From: a virus
IMG/VR virus record: IMGVR_UViG_3300033148_008025
Coordinates: 1 to 64,000 of that record
Strand: one strand, 5' to 3'
DNA: 64,000 bases
Made by a program: the position numbers and the translations under genes. Positions 52,118 to 59,950 of the stretch are shown one piece after another. Positions within the stretch are counted from its first letter, which is position 1. Each line of letters starts with the position of its first letter. A model generated the notes under the pieces. It did not search any database. It was not told where the DNA came from and worked only from the letters and a program-made list of their open reading frames with translations.

Positions 52118-53254
52118 TCATTCTCTGTATACCGGATATTCAGTCTCTCGATTAAGTTTGCTTTTGAGTGATATCAACTCCCTTTTGGATGGCATGTACT
52201 TTGGGCAGCTTGAGTTCTTGCCGCCACATTCGAGCCGAGTACAATAGTCAAGCGTTGGCCGCTCGTCTCTTTCGATGGTGTTTCCATAGCACCATGCACA
52301 CAGATGATGATGATCACCTGTTAGTGGTACGCAGTTCCGAATTTTTCCACAGCAAATGCATCGGTAGGTGTTCTCGATTTGATGGTCCGACATCTGGCCG
52401 TTATGCCGATACAGATCTCTGTTGGGGTGGGATTCAATGTTCTCAACACCGCACCACAGCTTTCCTCCACGGCTGTCCATGATTCGATAGGTCTGTCTTC
52501 CAAATCGACTTACGTTGTTGATGAAATCGAAGTATGGAATTCCTGGTTCTTTTTCATGTGTGCGTACCCAGTGATACCCACTGACTCTATCTTTTCTCGG
52601 CATTGGCCATTCGTAATCTACCTTCTCTTCGATTAGCCATTCGTGGATTTCCGCTGAAACCCACTGGTACATATCATCGCCGGCAACAGGGTTTTCTGTT
52701 TGAGCATTTGGGTCACGAACCCTCCCCATGAGGGTTTGCATGTGGATCATGTTTTCCTCGTCTGGGAGCACAATCGCTGGGTTCTGATCTTTCGATTCCA
52801 GTTCCCTCCAGATGCGAAGTTGCCACTCAGAATCTTCTGTAAGCCTGACTGGATTCCCCGTGTTTGGGTCTTGGTAGTAGTAGGTGTATCCAGACCAGAA
52901 CGCAGGAACCTCCTCGATTCCATGTATTCGCTGAATGTACTCCACGCCTTCCTTCTGGGTGAACCACAGAAAGTGTGCCATGACGGCGCTCAGAACAGAC
53001 CACTTGAACTGTGGTCTTAGCTGCGTTGGCTGGCCATACCCATCGGTCAGTGGAAAGTTTGCTACCTGGCTTTTGAATTTAGCCATCACTCGCTCAACAA
53101 CATCGAACGGAGGCATATCTACCTCGGGTATCCCCCACCCTTCCTGTGCACCCGGCTTCCCTTCCTGGAAGTTGAAGTACTGAGCCTCCAGGTTCCATTG
53201 TTCTATTTCTTCTTGGCTTGCCGGATAATTAGCTGAAACAATATATTGCGACAT
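52118..53254 (-). CDS. Hypothetical protein with C-terminal Cys-rich region, 378 aa
   Basis: MSQYIVSANYPASQEEIEQW; Trp/Tyr-rich alpha/beta N-terminal 240 residues, then CICCGKIRNC ... CAWCYG and CTRLECGGKNSSC metal-like clusters. GGAGG six bases before the ATG. First gene of the leftward helicase operon. Unrecognised. Confidence 0.65.
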   Translation of the reverse strand: MSQYIVSANYPASQEEIEQWNLEAQYFNFQEGKPGAQEGWGIPEVDMPPFDVVERVMAKFKSQVANFPLTDGYGQPTQLRPQFKWSVLSAVMAHFLWFTQKEGVEYIQRIHGIEEVPAFWSGYTYYYQDPNTGNPVRLTEDSEWQLRIWRELESKDQNPAIVLPDEENMIHMQTLMGRVRDPNAQTENPVAGDDMYQWVSAEIHEWLIEEKVDYEWPMPRKDRVSGYHWVRTHEKEPGIPYFDFINNVSRFGRQTYRIMDSRGGKLWCGVENIESHPNRDLYRHNGQMSDHQIENTYRCICCGKIRNCVPLTGDHHHLCAWCYGNTIERDERPTLDYCTRLECGGKNSSCPKYMPSKRELISLKSKLNRETEYPVYRE

Positions 53255-53271
53255 GTTTTCCTCCTTGGCTG

Positions 53272-53280
53272 CCTTATGCC
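53272..53280 (-). promoter_or_regulatory. GGCATAAGG promoter-like element
   Basis: Exact copy, 17 bases before the 53254 start, preceded by GCGCCCTTTCCG as in the 124 and 26396 copies. Located at the divergence with the rightward tail operon. Confidence 0.6.
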
Positions 53281-53314
53281 CGGAAAGGGCGCGTTGACCT
53301 TCTGGCTGTGGGCA

Positions 53315-53334
53315 GACTAAACTGAGACTTAGTC
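53315..53334. promoter_or_regulatory. Inverted repeat in divergent promoter region
   Basis: GACTAA-8 bases-TTAGTC, centred between the leftward element at 53.27 kb and the first rightward tail gene at 53364. Symmetry fits a dimeric repressor or activator site. No regulator is identified. Confidence 0.35.
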
Positions 53335-53363
53335 CAAACCTGTGAAACTGAAGGAGTTAGAAA

Positions 53364-54092
53364 ATGAGAAACGATATAGGACTTCCCCCCGACATCAGGG
53401 AGAATATGGAAGAGCAACAACAGCGGCCTGCTGCAAAGCGAGAGATGGGCGGAATTGGCGCCAGCGCACATGAAAATACGAGGGCTGCGCAGTCTCGAGA
53501 TTTTGCAGTTTCAGGCGGATCTGCAACAGCAGTAACAGAAGAACAGAGCGCTGACCCTGCCGAGAAGAGCGAAGAACTTCGCATCTGTCCAAATGGCAAT
53601 TGCGAAATTGAACTTAACGATGAATGGTTTTACTGCGCAAAGTGCGGGGCAGACCTTCTGCGTGGAGGCCTAGAAGAACGCCTTGGTATCAAGTTCGACG
53701 AGGACGACATCAGTGACTACATCTTCAAGGGGTACATACTCAAGGAGGTTAAAATCCTCGGAAAGCATACTGCGCTGCTGAAAACTTCCCAACCAAAAGA
53801 CCTGGACGAAATTGATGGGTTCATCATGGACGGAAACTGGTCTAAGGGGCCGAAAGGCAAAGACCGGAAAGTCAGTGACTTCTATCTTCAGCAGATGAAT
53901 ACGCTGGCAATTGCTGCTGCAAGTCTTCAGGGAATTGACAATACATCTATCGGGGAAACGCTACCGGAAAAAGTCAACTACCTGTCTGATCGCGGATCTG
54001 CCTTTGTTGATCGCCTTACCGAGCGTGTTTCTCTTTACAACCAGGCGCTTGCAGAGTTCCTCAAGAAAGAAGATACAATCCCGGGGTCCTAA
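53364..54092 (+). CDS. Tail assembly chaperone, zero-frame product (G-like), 242 aa
   Basis: MRNDIGLPPDIRENMEEQQQ after AAGGAG. Disordered Ala/Gln-rich head to about residue 75, a small zinc-like site (CPNGNCEIELNDEWFYCAKC), then an alpha/beta domain ending EDTIPGS. Assigned by position two genes before the tape measure and by the -1 frameshift layout at its end. Such proteins coat the tape measure during tail assembly. Confidence 0.65.
   Translation: MRNDIGLPPDIRENMEEQQQRPAAKREMGGIGASAHENTRAAQSRDFAVSGGSATAVTEEQSADPAEKSEELRICPNGNCEIELNDEWFYCAKCGADLLRGGLEERLGIKFDEDDISDYIFKGYILKEVKILGKHTALLKTSQPKDLDEIDGFIMDGNWSKGPKGKDRKVSDFYLQQMNTLAIAAASLQGIDNTSIGETLPEKVNYLSDRGSAFVDRLTERVSLYNQALAEFLKKEDTIPGS
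54080..54086 (+). other. Putative -1 slippery heptamer C CCG GGG
   Basis: CCCGGGG read in zero frame as C-CCG-GGG, two codons before the UAA. After slipping one base back, both tRNAs can re-pair on CCC GGG. The -1 frame is open from 54011 to 54463. TTGGA ... TCCAA about 16-45 bases downstream could pair as a stimulatory stem. Confidence 0.55.
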
Positions 54093-54463
54093 ACTCTCCG
54101 GTTGGATGGGCCAGGGTTAGCCTCCGATTGGTCCAAGGAGTCGACGTCGAGTACGGCTCAATCCAGGAGAGTTTGGCTATTCAAGCATGGAGGAAGCAAC
54201 AGCGAATCGATCTGTACAAGACTATTGCGATCTGCACGGCAACCGTAAACCCGGATAAGGCACAGGCATCATTGAGGAAATTGCTCGAAGAGATGTTCCC
54301 TGAGGTGGGTGCTGACAGGGATAAGGCTGTGGACAAAGCGATGGAGATCATGGAGAAAGAGAAGAAAAAAACATACGCTGTTGCTGCGGTTGGTCACTCA
54401 GTTAACAAGGGTGCCTTTGGACGTCTTCGGAATATAATGAAGAGCAAGAAATCCGGGAGATAG
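54086..54463 (+). CDS. Frameshift extension of tail assembly chaperone (GT-like T domain), about 125 aa
   Basis: This -1-frame ORF (…VDVEYGSIQESLAIQAWRKQ) has no ATG and no ribosome site near its only start candidate (TTG 54128). Yet it sits seven bases before the tape-measure ATG and looks like a genuine protein (helical, Lys-rich end RLRNIMKSKKSGR). Together with the zero-frame part it would give a fusion of about 366 residues, the usual G-T architecture. Confidence 0.65.
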   Translation, partial: VLNSPVGWARVSLRLVQGVDVEYGSIQESLAIQAWRKQQRIDLYKTIAICTATVNPDKAQASLRKLLEEMFPEVGADRDKAVDKAMEIMEKEKKKTYAVAAVGHSVNKGAFGRLRNIMKSKKSGR

Positions 54464-54469
54464 AGCTGA

Positions 54470-57400
54470 ATGGCAACCGAGTTCAACTATGTAGTCAACG
54501 TCGACACGACCCGAGTAATGGGTGCAATGTCCGAGGTGCGATCTCAGATCGGGATGGCCCTCGGCGGAGCCACCGGATTTGCAGGCGTTGGCGGGCTAAC
54601 CGGCGGGGGTTCCGATTTCTCTGGAGGAGCTTCAGCCGCATTTGGTCGAATGATGGGAGGCATGGGCGGTGGTTTCAAGTTTGGAACCTTTACGAACGAG
54701 GCCATGTCTTACATGCCTCACCATGGAATGGTTCAGGCCCACACCACGCTCGAGCAAGAGCGGGCAGTCAACCAGGGCGGCGTTGCAGCTGCCGCTCAGT
54801 TTAAGCCTCCAGGCGTGAGCTCGGCAGAGTTTGCGATGGGAGTGCAGAGCAACTTCGTCGACCGAAACATAACAGCCAAGTATGAGGCAAATGTTGCGGC
54901 CAGGTCATCCTTCTACGCAGGCGTAGGAGGCCTCGCTGCCGGCGAGCTTGCTTCTAGGATGGTAGGAACTCCACTCGGAGGTGCGATTGGAGCCGGTGTT
55001 GCGACGAAACTATTTGGAGCAGGAGCGGCCAAGACAGGGAAAATGATCGGCGGGTTTGCCGGCATGTTTGCAGCCTACTCTCTTGCTGATGATGTTGTAG
55101 GCGGAGCAATTCGAGGACACTACGCCGAACGTCAAATGACGGAAGGGATCACGAAAGAACTCGGCGAGATTGCCGGCGCGGGGCGAAACCTGTCCCGAAC
55201 ACAGAAATATGATCTTGGTTCCGCTGCGATGGGAGCCGCAAAAGGGCTCAACATGGATGTCCAGGAGATGGGGGACATCCTGGCACTAGGAAGGCAGTCG
55301 GGAATGCTTCCAGGGTCTGCTGATCCAGGAAAGGCTAAACAGCAGTTTCAAGATTTTGCTCGAGCCGTAGAAGAGGGTGCACAGATCCTCCACACCTCCC
55401 TTGCGGGCGCAACCCAGGTAATCAAGACAGCTACGTCGCAAGGGATGAGCGCAGAGGAAGGCGTTATGCGAGCCGCGGGCATGGGCGGTGCGCAAGCCTT
55501 CATGCGTAACCAGGCGTTCATGAACGCTGGTGCACAGACCGGATTATCCATGGGATATACCGCGGCTCAGGGCTCATCCATGTTCGGTGGAGCCATTGGG
55601 CAAGCAGGCGGAGCCGGTCTCACTGGCACCGAAATGCGCATTGGCGGAGGAAAGATGGCTGTTGCCAGGGAGATAGCATCTACGCAGATGGCAATGGCCA
55701 AAGGCCCACTAGGAGACATGCAGCTCATGGCAGCAATGGGAGGCGAAGGCCTTGGCGGGATGATGGATATGCCTGGACAGGCAATGGCTGCAATGAGCCA
55801 GGGTGGCGACTTTATGTCCAACGCTGTCAACTTCATGGTCCACAAGGATGAGTATCGACGAGGGATTGGAGCCAAAGGAATTCGCTCAATGGCTCGTCAG
55901 CAAATTTCAAGCATGGGCGAAATTATACAAGATCTCGCCCCGGGCATTGACCGTGCAACAGCCAACAGGATGGCAGGAATCAGCATGGGGATGACCCCAG
56001 ACCAAGCGGAACGAGTTGTTGGTGGCACGATGGCTCGTGCTGGCGGTGGTAGCGGAGGCAGTGCTGCCACAAAGTCTAGGCAGATTGCAGCGATGCAGGG
56101 GACGATGCTTAGCAATGCAACACAGGGTGTAGAGTCGATTGATTCAAGGATGAGTGGAGGAAGTGGTGGTTTCGACTTGAATGCAACCATGACTGGCGGG
56201 ATGGCCGGAATGATGCTTGGCGGAAAAGGCGCCGTATTGGGTGCTGGAGCCGGTCTTGCTATAGATATCGGCCAAGGTATCCACGGCCTGCTTTCTGGCC
56301 CCACAAGTGCTCGCGAGGCGGCACAGTCCTACGACGCAGAGATGGCTAGGGCTAAAAAGAAAATGGGCTATGTCGACATAGACCAAAGTTCCGCGCAGGC
56401 ATTTCTTCGCGCAGACCTGAGCGGAGCTCGGCTTGACCTTGGTAGCGCTGGCTCTGTCATAGCCGGGCCAACGGCAGCAGCCTTCGGTGCGATGGGATTA
56501 CAGGAGGTAGCCGCCGGCGCTGGCACGATGAGAGTTGGAAGCAAGTATTACTCGTCGTCGGAGGTTCAGTCGCTAGTGAAGAATCAGACTGCCTGGCAGC
56601 CAAAAATCTCAGCCAAGGATGCAAAAAGTTCGCGGGCTATGGCCTATGCGTCGACTTACTCCAAGGAAGGAATCGCGAGCGCGGGGGGAGCGCGGAGGCT
56701 ATCTGAGGATATTGGTGCATTCAAGCTTGCTTACGCAACTATTGCAAAGGGGGGGTCAGCCCTAAATGCAGACACTAGAGAAAAGTATGGGATCGGAAAG
56801 AAGGCTACAACATCGCTAGAAAATGCCCAGGAAGATGTTTTGGCGTACACGAAACAGTTTATCAACAACATCCCCGATACCGACGAAAACCGGTCAAAGA
56901 AACAGGAGCTACTTACCCTTGCATCAAAGCCCGGCGGCCTTCGCAGCCCGAAGGTTCGTGCGTTCATGCAGGATGTTGCGGGAGTCGAGCTTGAAGACAT
57001 CAACCCTGTTCACTGGGGTGGTCGAGCGGGTGCAGTTGCGGTAAAGGAAGGCATCGAAGCATCGATGACCGCAGAGCAGAACTTCCTCTCGGATTTCTAC
57101 GGAGGCGAGCTCAGCGGTGTTTCCATGGAAAAAAGTGTTGCCGGAATAAAATCCAAGACTACAGAGAAAGAGCAGAGCAAGGTAGCATCGCGTTATGTCT
57201 CAATGAAAGGCTCCATGATCGGAATGGGGCAAATGGCAATCATGACCAGCGGGGCAAAATCTCCTGCGCGGGAGTGGGAGGGGTGGGCAAGCATAACGAC
57301 CGGCCAATTCAGGAAAGAACCTACACCAGAGGAGGTCAAGGCAAGCATGGAGGCCAAGGCAGAATATTGGGAAGCGGTTACAACGAGCGAGGATTACATC

Positions 57401-57907
57401 AAAGGCAAAGCAGCTGCTGTCCGCGGCGACTATGACACTGCCAATAAGCTAATTGGGGAATCATACAGGTCATCAAAAGCCTCTATGGGCCAAAGAGGGA
57501 GAGACCTTGCAACACCAATAAGCATCGATGTCGAAAAAAAGTTTCTTCGTCCCGGCGCGGCAGAGACTGGACTTGTTACCACTGGAGCGGCAAAAGCTGC
57601 GCAGATGCTTGGGTTGGAGTCATCTGCAAATTTCCTGAAAGACATAGCCAAAGACATCTTGGAGCCAACGTCATACGCCGAGCAAGCAGCCGCAGAGGCT
57701 GCAGGCATCGGAAAGCTCAAGAAAGCACAAAAGAAAGCACGCCGCGGCGCACAGAATGCTGTTGGATGGGGACAACAAGAAGAGTCGATGGCGCTGATCA
57801 ACAAGTCCCTGAAGCGAACACACAAGATGCTTGAAGTTCTAGAGGGACGTATCGCTGGGACAGGGAAGAACCCAGGCGGAAATGCAAAGACATCGGGAGA
57901 TAACTAG
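54470..57907 (+). CDS. Tail tape measure protein, 1145 aa
   Basis: MATEFNYVVNVDTTRVMGAM. Very long, Gly/Ala/Met-rich and mostly helical, with hydrophobic Gly-rich stretches (about 150-200 and 575-605) such as AGMFAAYSLADDVVGGAIRG and MLGGKGAVLGAGAGLAIDIG. Its place right after the chaperone pair and before baseplate genes is diagnostic. Length would correspond to a tail of roughly 170 nm at 0.15 nm per residue (inference). No lysozyme or peptidase motif seen. GGGAGA upstream. Confidence 0.88.
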   Translation: MATEFNYVVNVDTTRVMGAMSEVRSQIGMALGGATGFAGVGGLTGGGSDFSGGASAAFGRMMGGMGGGFKFGTFTNEAMSYMPHHGMVQAHTTLEQERAVNQGGVAAAAQFKPPGVSSAEFAMGVQSNFVDRNITAKYEANVAARSSFYAGVGGLAAGELASRMVGTPLGGAIGAGVATKLFGAGAAKTGKMIGGFAGMFAAYSLADDVVGGAIRGHYAERQMTEGITKELGEIAGAGRNLSRTQKYDLGSAAMGAAKGLNMDVQEMGDILALGRQSGMLPGSADPGKAKQQFQDFARAVEEGAQILHTSLAGATQVIKTATSQGMSAEEGVMRAAGMGGAQAFMRNQAFMNAGAQTGLSMGYTAAQGSSMFGGAIGQAGGAGLTGTEMRIGGGKMAVAREIASTQMAMAKGPLGDMQLMAAMGGEGLGGMMDMPGQAMAAMSQGGDFMSNAVNFMVHKDEYRRGIGAKGIRSMARQQISSMGEIIQDLAPGIDRATANRMAGISMGMTPDQAERVVGGTMARAGGGSGGSAATKSRQIAAMQGTMLSNATQGVESIDSRMSGGSGGFDLNATMTGGMAGMMLGGKGAVLGAGAGLAIDIGQGIHGLLSGPTSAREAAQSYDAEMARAKKKMGYVDIDQSSAQAFLRADLSGARLDLGSAGSVIAGPTAAAFGAMGLQEVAAGAGTMRVGSKYYSSSEVQSLVKNQTAWQPKISAKDAKSSRAMAYASTYSKEGIASAGGARRLSEDIGAFKLAYATIAKGGSALNADTREKYGIGKKATTSLENAQEDVLAYTKQFINNIPDTDENRSKKQELLTLASKPGGLRSPKVRAFMQDVAGVELEDINPVHWGGRAGAVAVKEGIEASMTAEQNFLSDFYGGELSGVSMEKSVAGIKSKTTEKEQSKVASRYVSMKGSMIGMGQMAIMTSGAKSPAREWEGWASITTGQFRKEPTPEEVKASMEAKAEYWEAVTTSEDYIKGKAAAVRGDYDTANKLIGESYRSSKASMGQRGRDLATPISIDVEKKFLRPGAAETGLVTTGAAKAAQMLGLESSANFLKDIAKDILEPTSYAEQAAAEAAGIGKLKKAQKKARRGAQNAVGWGQQEESMALINKSLKRTHKMLEVLEGRIAGTGKNPGGNAKTSGDN

Positions 57908-57909
57908 TA

Positions 57910-58824
57910 ATGGCTGAAAGCAAAGGATGGGGCGAATTACCGTGGGGAGCTGGGCCGTGGGGTGCTGGCATTTCAGACGGTGTTGCCCCACCAGCAATAG
58001 TTGCAGTTGACCCAGAAGAAGGTAGCTCTGGGATCGCATCAAGCACCCATGTTTCCATAGGCGTTTCAGACGAGCAGGAGGTCAACGTCGACACGCTACT
58101 CCTATCCGTTGGCGGAATAACCTATGTTCGAAACGGTGTTGCCATCAACGGAGCAACCATAACCGCTGCGCCAAATGAGCAGAACGGGTTCACGGCACAA
58201 GTCGACCTTCCAATAGACCTGGAGGTTGGAATTTTTCACGATGTAAACGCCATGGTTGTAAACATCAGCGGCATTCGAACCATCAAGCAGTACACCTTCC
58301 AAGTCGGAGTTCAGCCGAGACTGCTTCAAGTGAAAAACCCTGCGAAAGGAATTTTAATCGCGTTTTTCAATCAGGCAATGAAGCACAACGCTGACTTCCT
58401 GTCAGCTGCAAACTGGAAAGTAGATCCGGTCTCCGATGGTGCAATTCCCCTGTCCATCACAGAGGTGATTGCAAATTCAACCCAGCCAGACCAGGCAATT
58501 CTTCGATACGAAGGGGGGGGGTCAACATATAAGCTGACAACGTTCAAGCTTGTCAGCGCAAGCGGGCAACAGATCGAGCCAGGCTACGAATCGGCGCTTT
58601 TCGACATCTTATTCAAGCAGGACGAGAAGCCAAAAATCAGACTCTTTGACACCATTTTTGGCGTAGTCGGGGTTTCACAGGGAGTGATATCCCGGAGGAC
58701 GATGGATGACCATGTCGCCGGACGAGCAATTGCAACGGGAATGGATGAACAGTTTAGGCTCAGAATGCAAACCTTTGATGGGGCGCAGGGTCGAACCGGA
58801 AAACCGGGGACAAGGAGAACATAG
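57910..58824 (+). CDS. Tail protein with Ig-like domain, 304 aa
   Basis: MAESKGWGELPWGAGPWGAG: the 'GWGxxPWGxGPWGxG' head is a pattern I know from phage tail proteins. Then an Ig-like beta domain (IVAVDPEEGSSGIASSTHVS ... VHVNISG-type strands) to about 130 and further beta-rich sequence. Immediately follows the tape measure, so probably distal-tail or baseplate. Confidence 0.65.
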   Translation: MAESKGWGELPWGAGPWGAGISDGVAPPAIVAVDPEEGSSGIASSTHVSIGVSDEQEVNVDTLLLSVGGITYVRNGVAINGATITAAPNEQNGFTAQVDLPIDLEVGIFHDVNAMVVNISGIRTIKQYTFQVGVQPRLLQVKNPAKGILIAFFNQAMKHNADFLSAANWKVDPVSDGAIPLSITEVIANSTQPDQAILRYEGGGSTYKLTTFKLVSASGQQIEPGYESALFDILFKQDEKPKIRLFDTIFGVVGVSQGVISRRTMDDHVAGRAIATGMDEQFRLRMQTFDGAQGRTGKPGTRRT

Positions 58825-59948
58825 TGGCCGCTCAACCAAAAGCTACTCGCAAGGAAACCCAGTCTGATCTAATCAACGACGTTAACGGCCTTGGCGGGGA
58901 GGAGATTGTTACATACAACCTCTTTCTCACAGATGCGTTTGGCGGCGGAGCGGGGCTATTGGATGTGCAAGGTCACGTATTCCAGAACGAAGGCTCGGGT
59001 GTTCCAGAAACAATAGATGGACACTCGAACGATGACTCCTATCGCAGGTCAAGGCGACTCCTCCACCGATCCACCTATAGCGATGTTGACTCTGCGGCAA
59101 TTGCTCATATTCGCGAGAACTCCCTGGCCAGGCAGATTGATGAAAAGAAAGATCAGCCCGGTGTTATTCGGCTCATCAGGAGACTCAAGTCTGACGAGCT
59201 CAACGAAGCTGCCAAACAGCCAGGCCCAGTTGTTCCATGGGTAAACCTCATTCCGCCCAATACCAAATTTCTACTGGAAACCGTCCAGGAAAGCCGACAG
59301 GAGAAGGTCCAGATTATCGATACATTTGGTGAATGGGTTGCTTTCTTTTTTGGAAGAAGACCAGAGGTCTACAACTACTCTGGCACACTCATTAACTCAA
59401 GCAACCACGACTGGAAAAATGAGTTTCAATTCAACTACGACCACTTCCTTCGTGGCAGCCAGGCAGTAAAGCATCGAGCAACGATGATCCTCCAATATGA
59501 CGATGTCATGGTTGAGGGATACATGCTCAATTCGAGTATTCAGATGTCTGGCGTAACCGACAAATCGGTTCCGTTTACATTTAGCCTGCTCGTGATCAAT
59601 CGTTCGCAGATGAACCCACGACGACAAATGGGACTCCGCTTTCTTCGCAGTGGACCTTCCATCGGAGAGGGGCAGTTCTACAACGATCTACAGGGTGCAC
59701 TAGATCTGACAGAAAGGGACACAGATGACATGCAAACCTTCCTGCTGATGAGGGAGTATTTCTCAGGTAACTACATCCCAGCTGCCGGCAAGTTTATCCA
59801 TCGAGCGAAAAACAACAACATAGAATCTGAAACGTCTGTCCAGCCTGGACAGAAAGGTGGAAGTAAGAATCCAAAGCCAGTTCCTGCAAGTTTTAGCGCT
59901 AAGACCTCTGGGTCAATCCTTGAGCGCGGTGTTACCCTGCTGGAATAA
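58824..59948 (+). CDS. Baseplate/distal tail protein, 374 aa
   Basis: GTG start with AAGGAG (VAAQPKATRKETQSDLINDV). Alpha/beta with the conserved-looking core FLLETVQESRQEKVQIIDTF and YNYSGTLINSSNHDWKNEFQ ... FNYDHFLRG, as in proteins that shape the tail tip around the hub. Function by context. Stop overlaps nothing; next gene two bases on. Confidence 0.65.
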   Translation: MAAQPKATRKETQSDLINDVNGLGGEEIVTYNLFLTDAFGGGAGLLDVQGHVFQNEGSGVPETIDGHSNDDSYRRSRRLLHRSTYSDVDSAAIAHIRENSLARQIDEKKDQPGVIRLIRRLKSDELNEAAKQPGPVVPWVNLIPPNTKFLLETVQESRQEKVQIIDTFGEWVAFFFGRRPEVYNYSGTLINSSNHDWKNEFQFNYDHFLRGSQAVKHRATMILQYDDVMVEGYMLNSSIQMSGVTDKSVPFTFSLLVINRSQMNPRRQMGLRFLRSGPSIGEGQFYNDLQGALDLTERDTDDMQTFLLMREYFSGNYIPAAGKFIHRAKNNNIESETSVQPGQKGGSKNPKPVPASFSAKTSGSILERGVTLLE

Positions 59949-59950
59949 AC

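Noticed and set aside
55286-57825. Leftward ORFs of 67-135 codons opposite the tape measure
   Set aside because: Pro/Ala-rich complements of a Gly/Ala-rich gene; no start signals.
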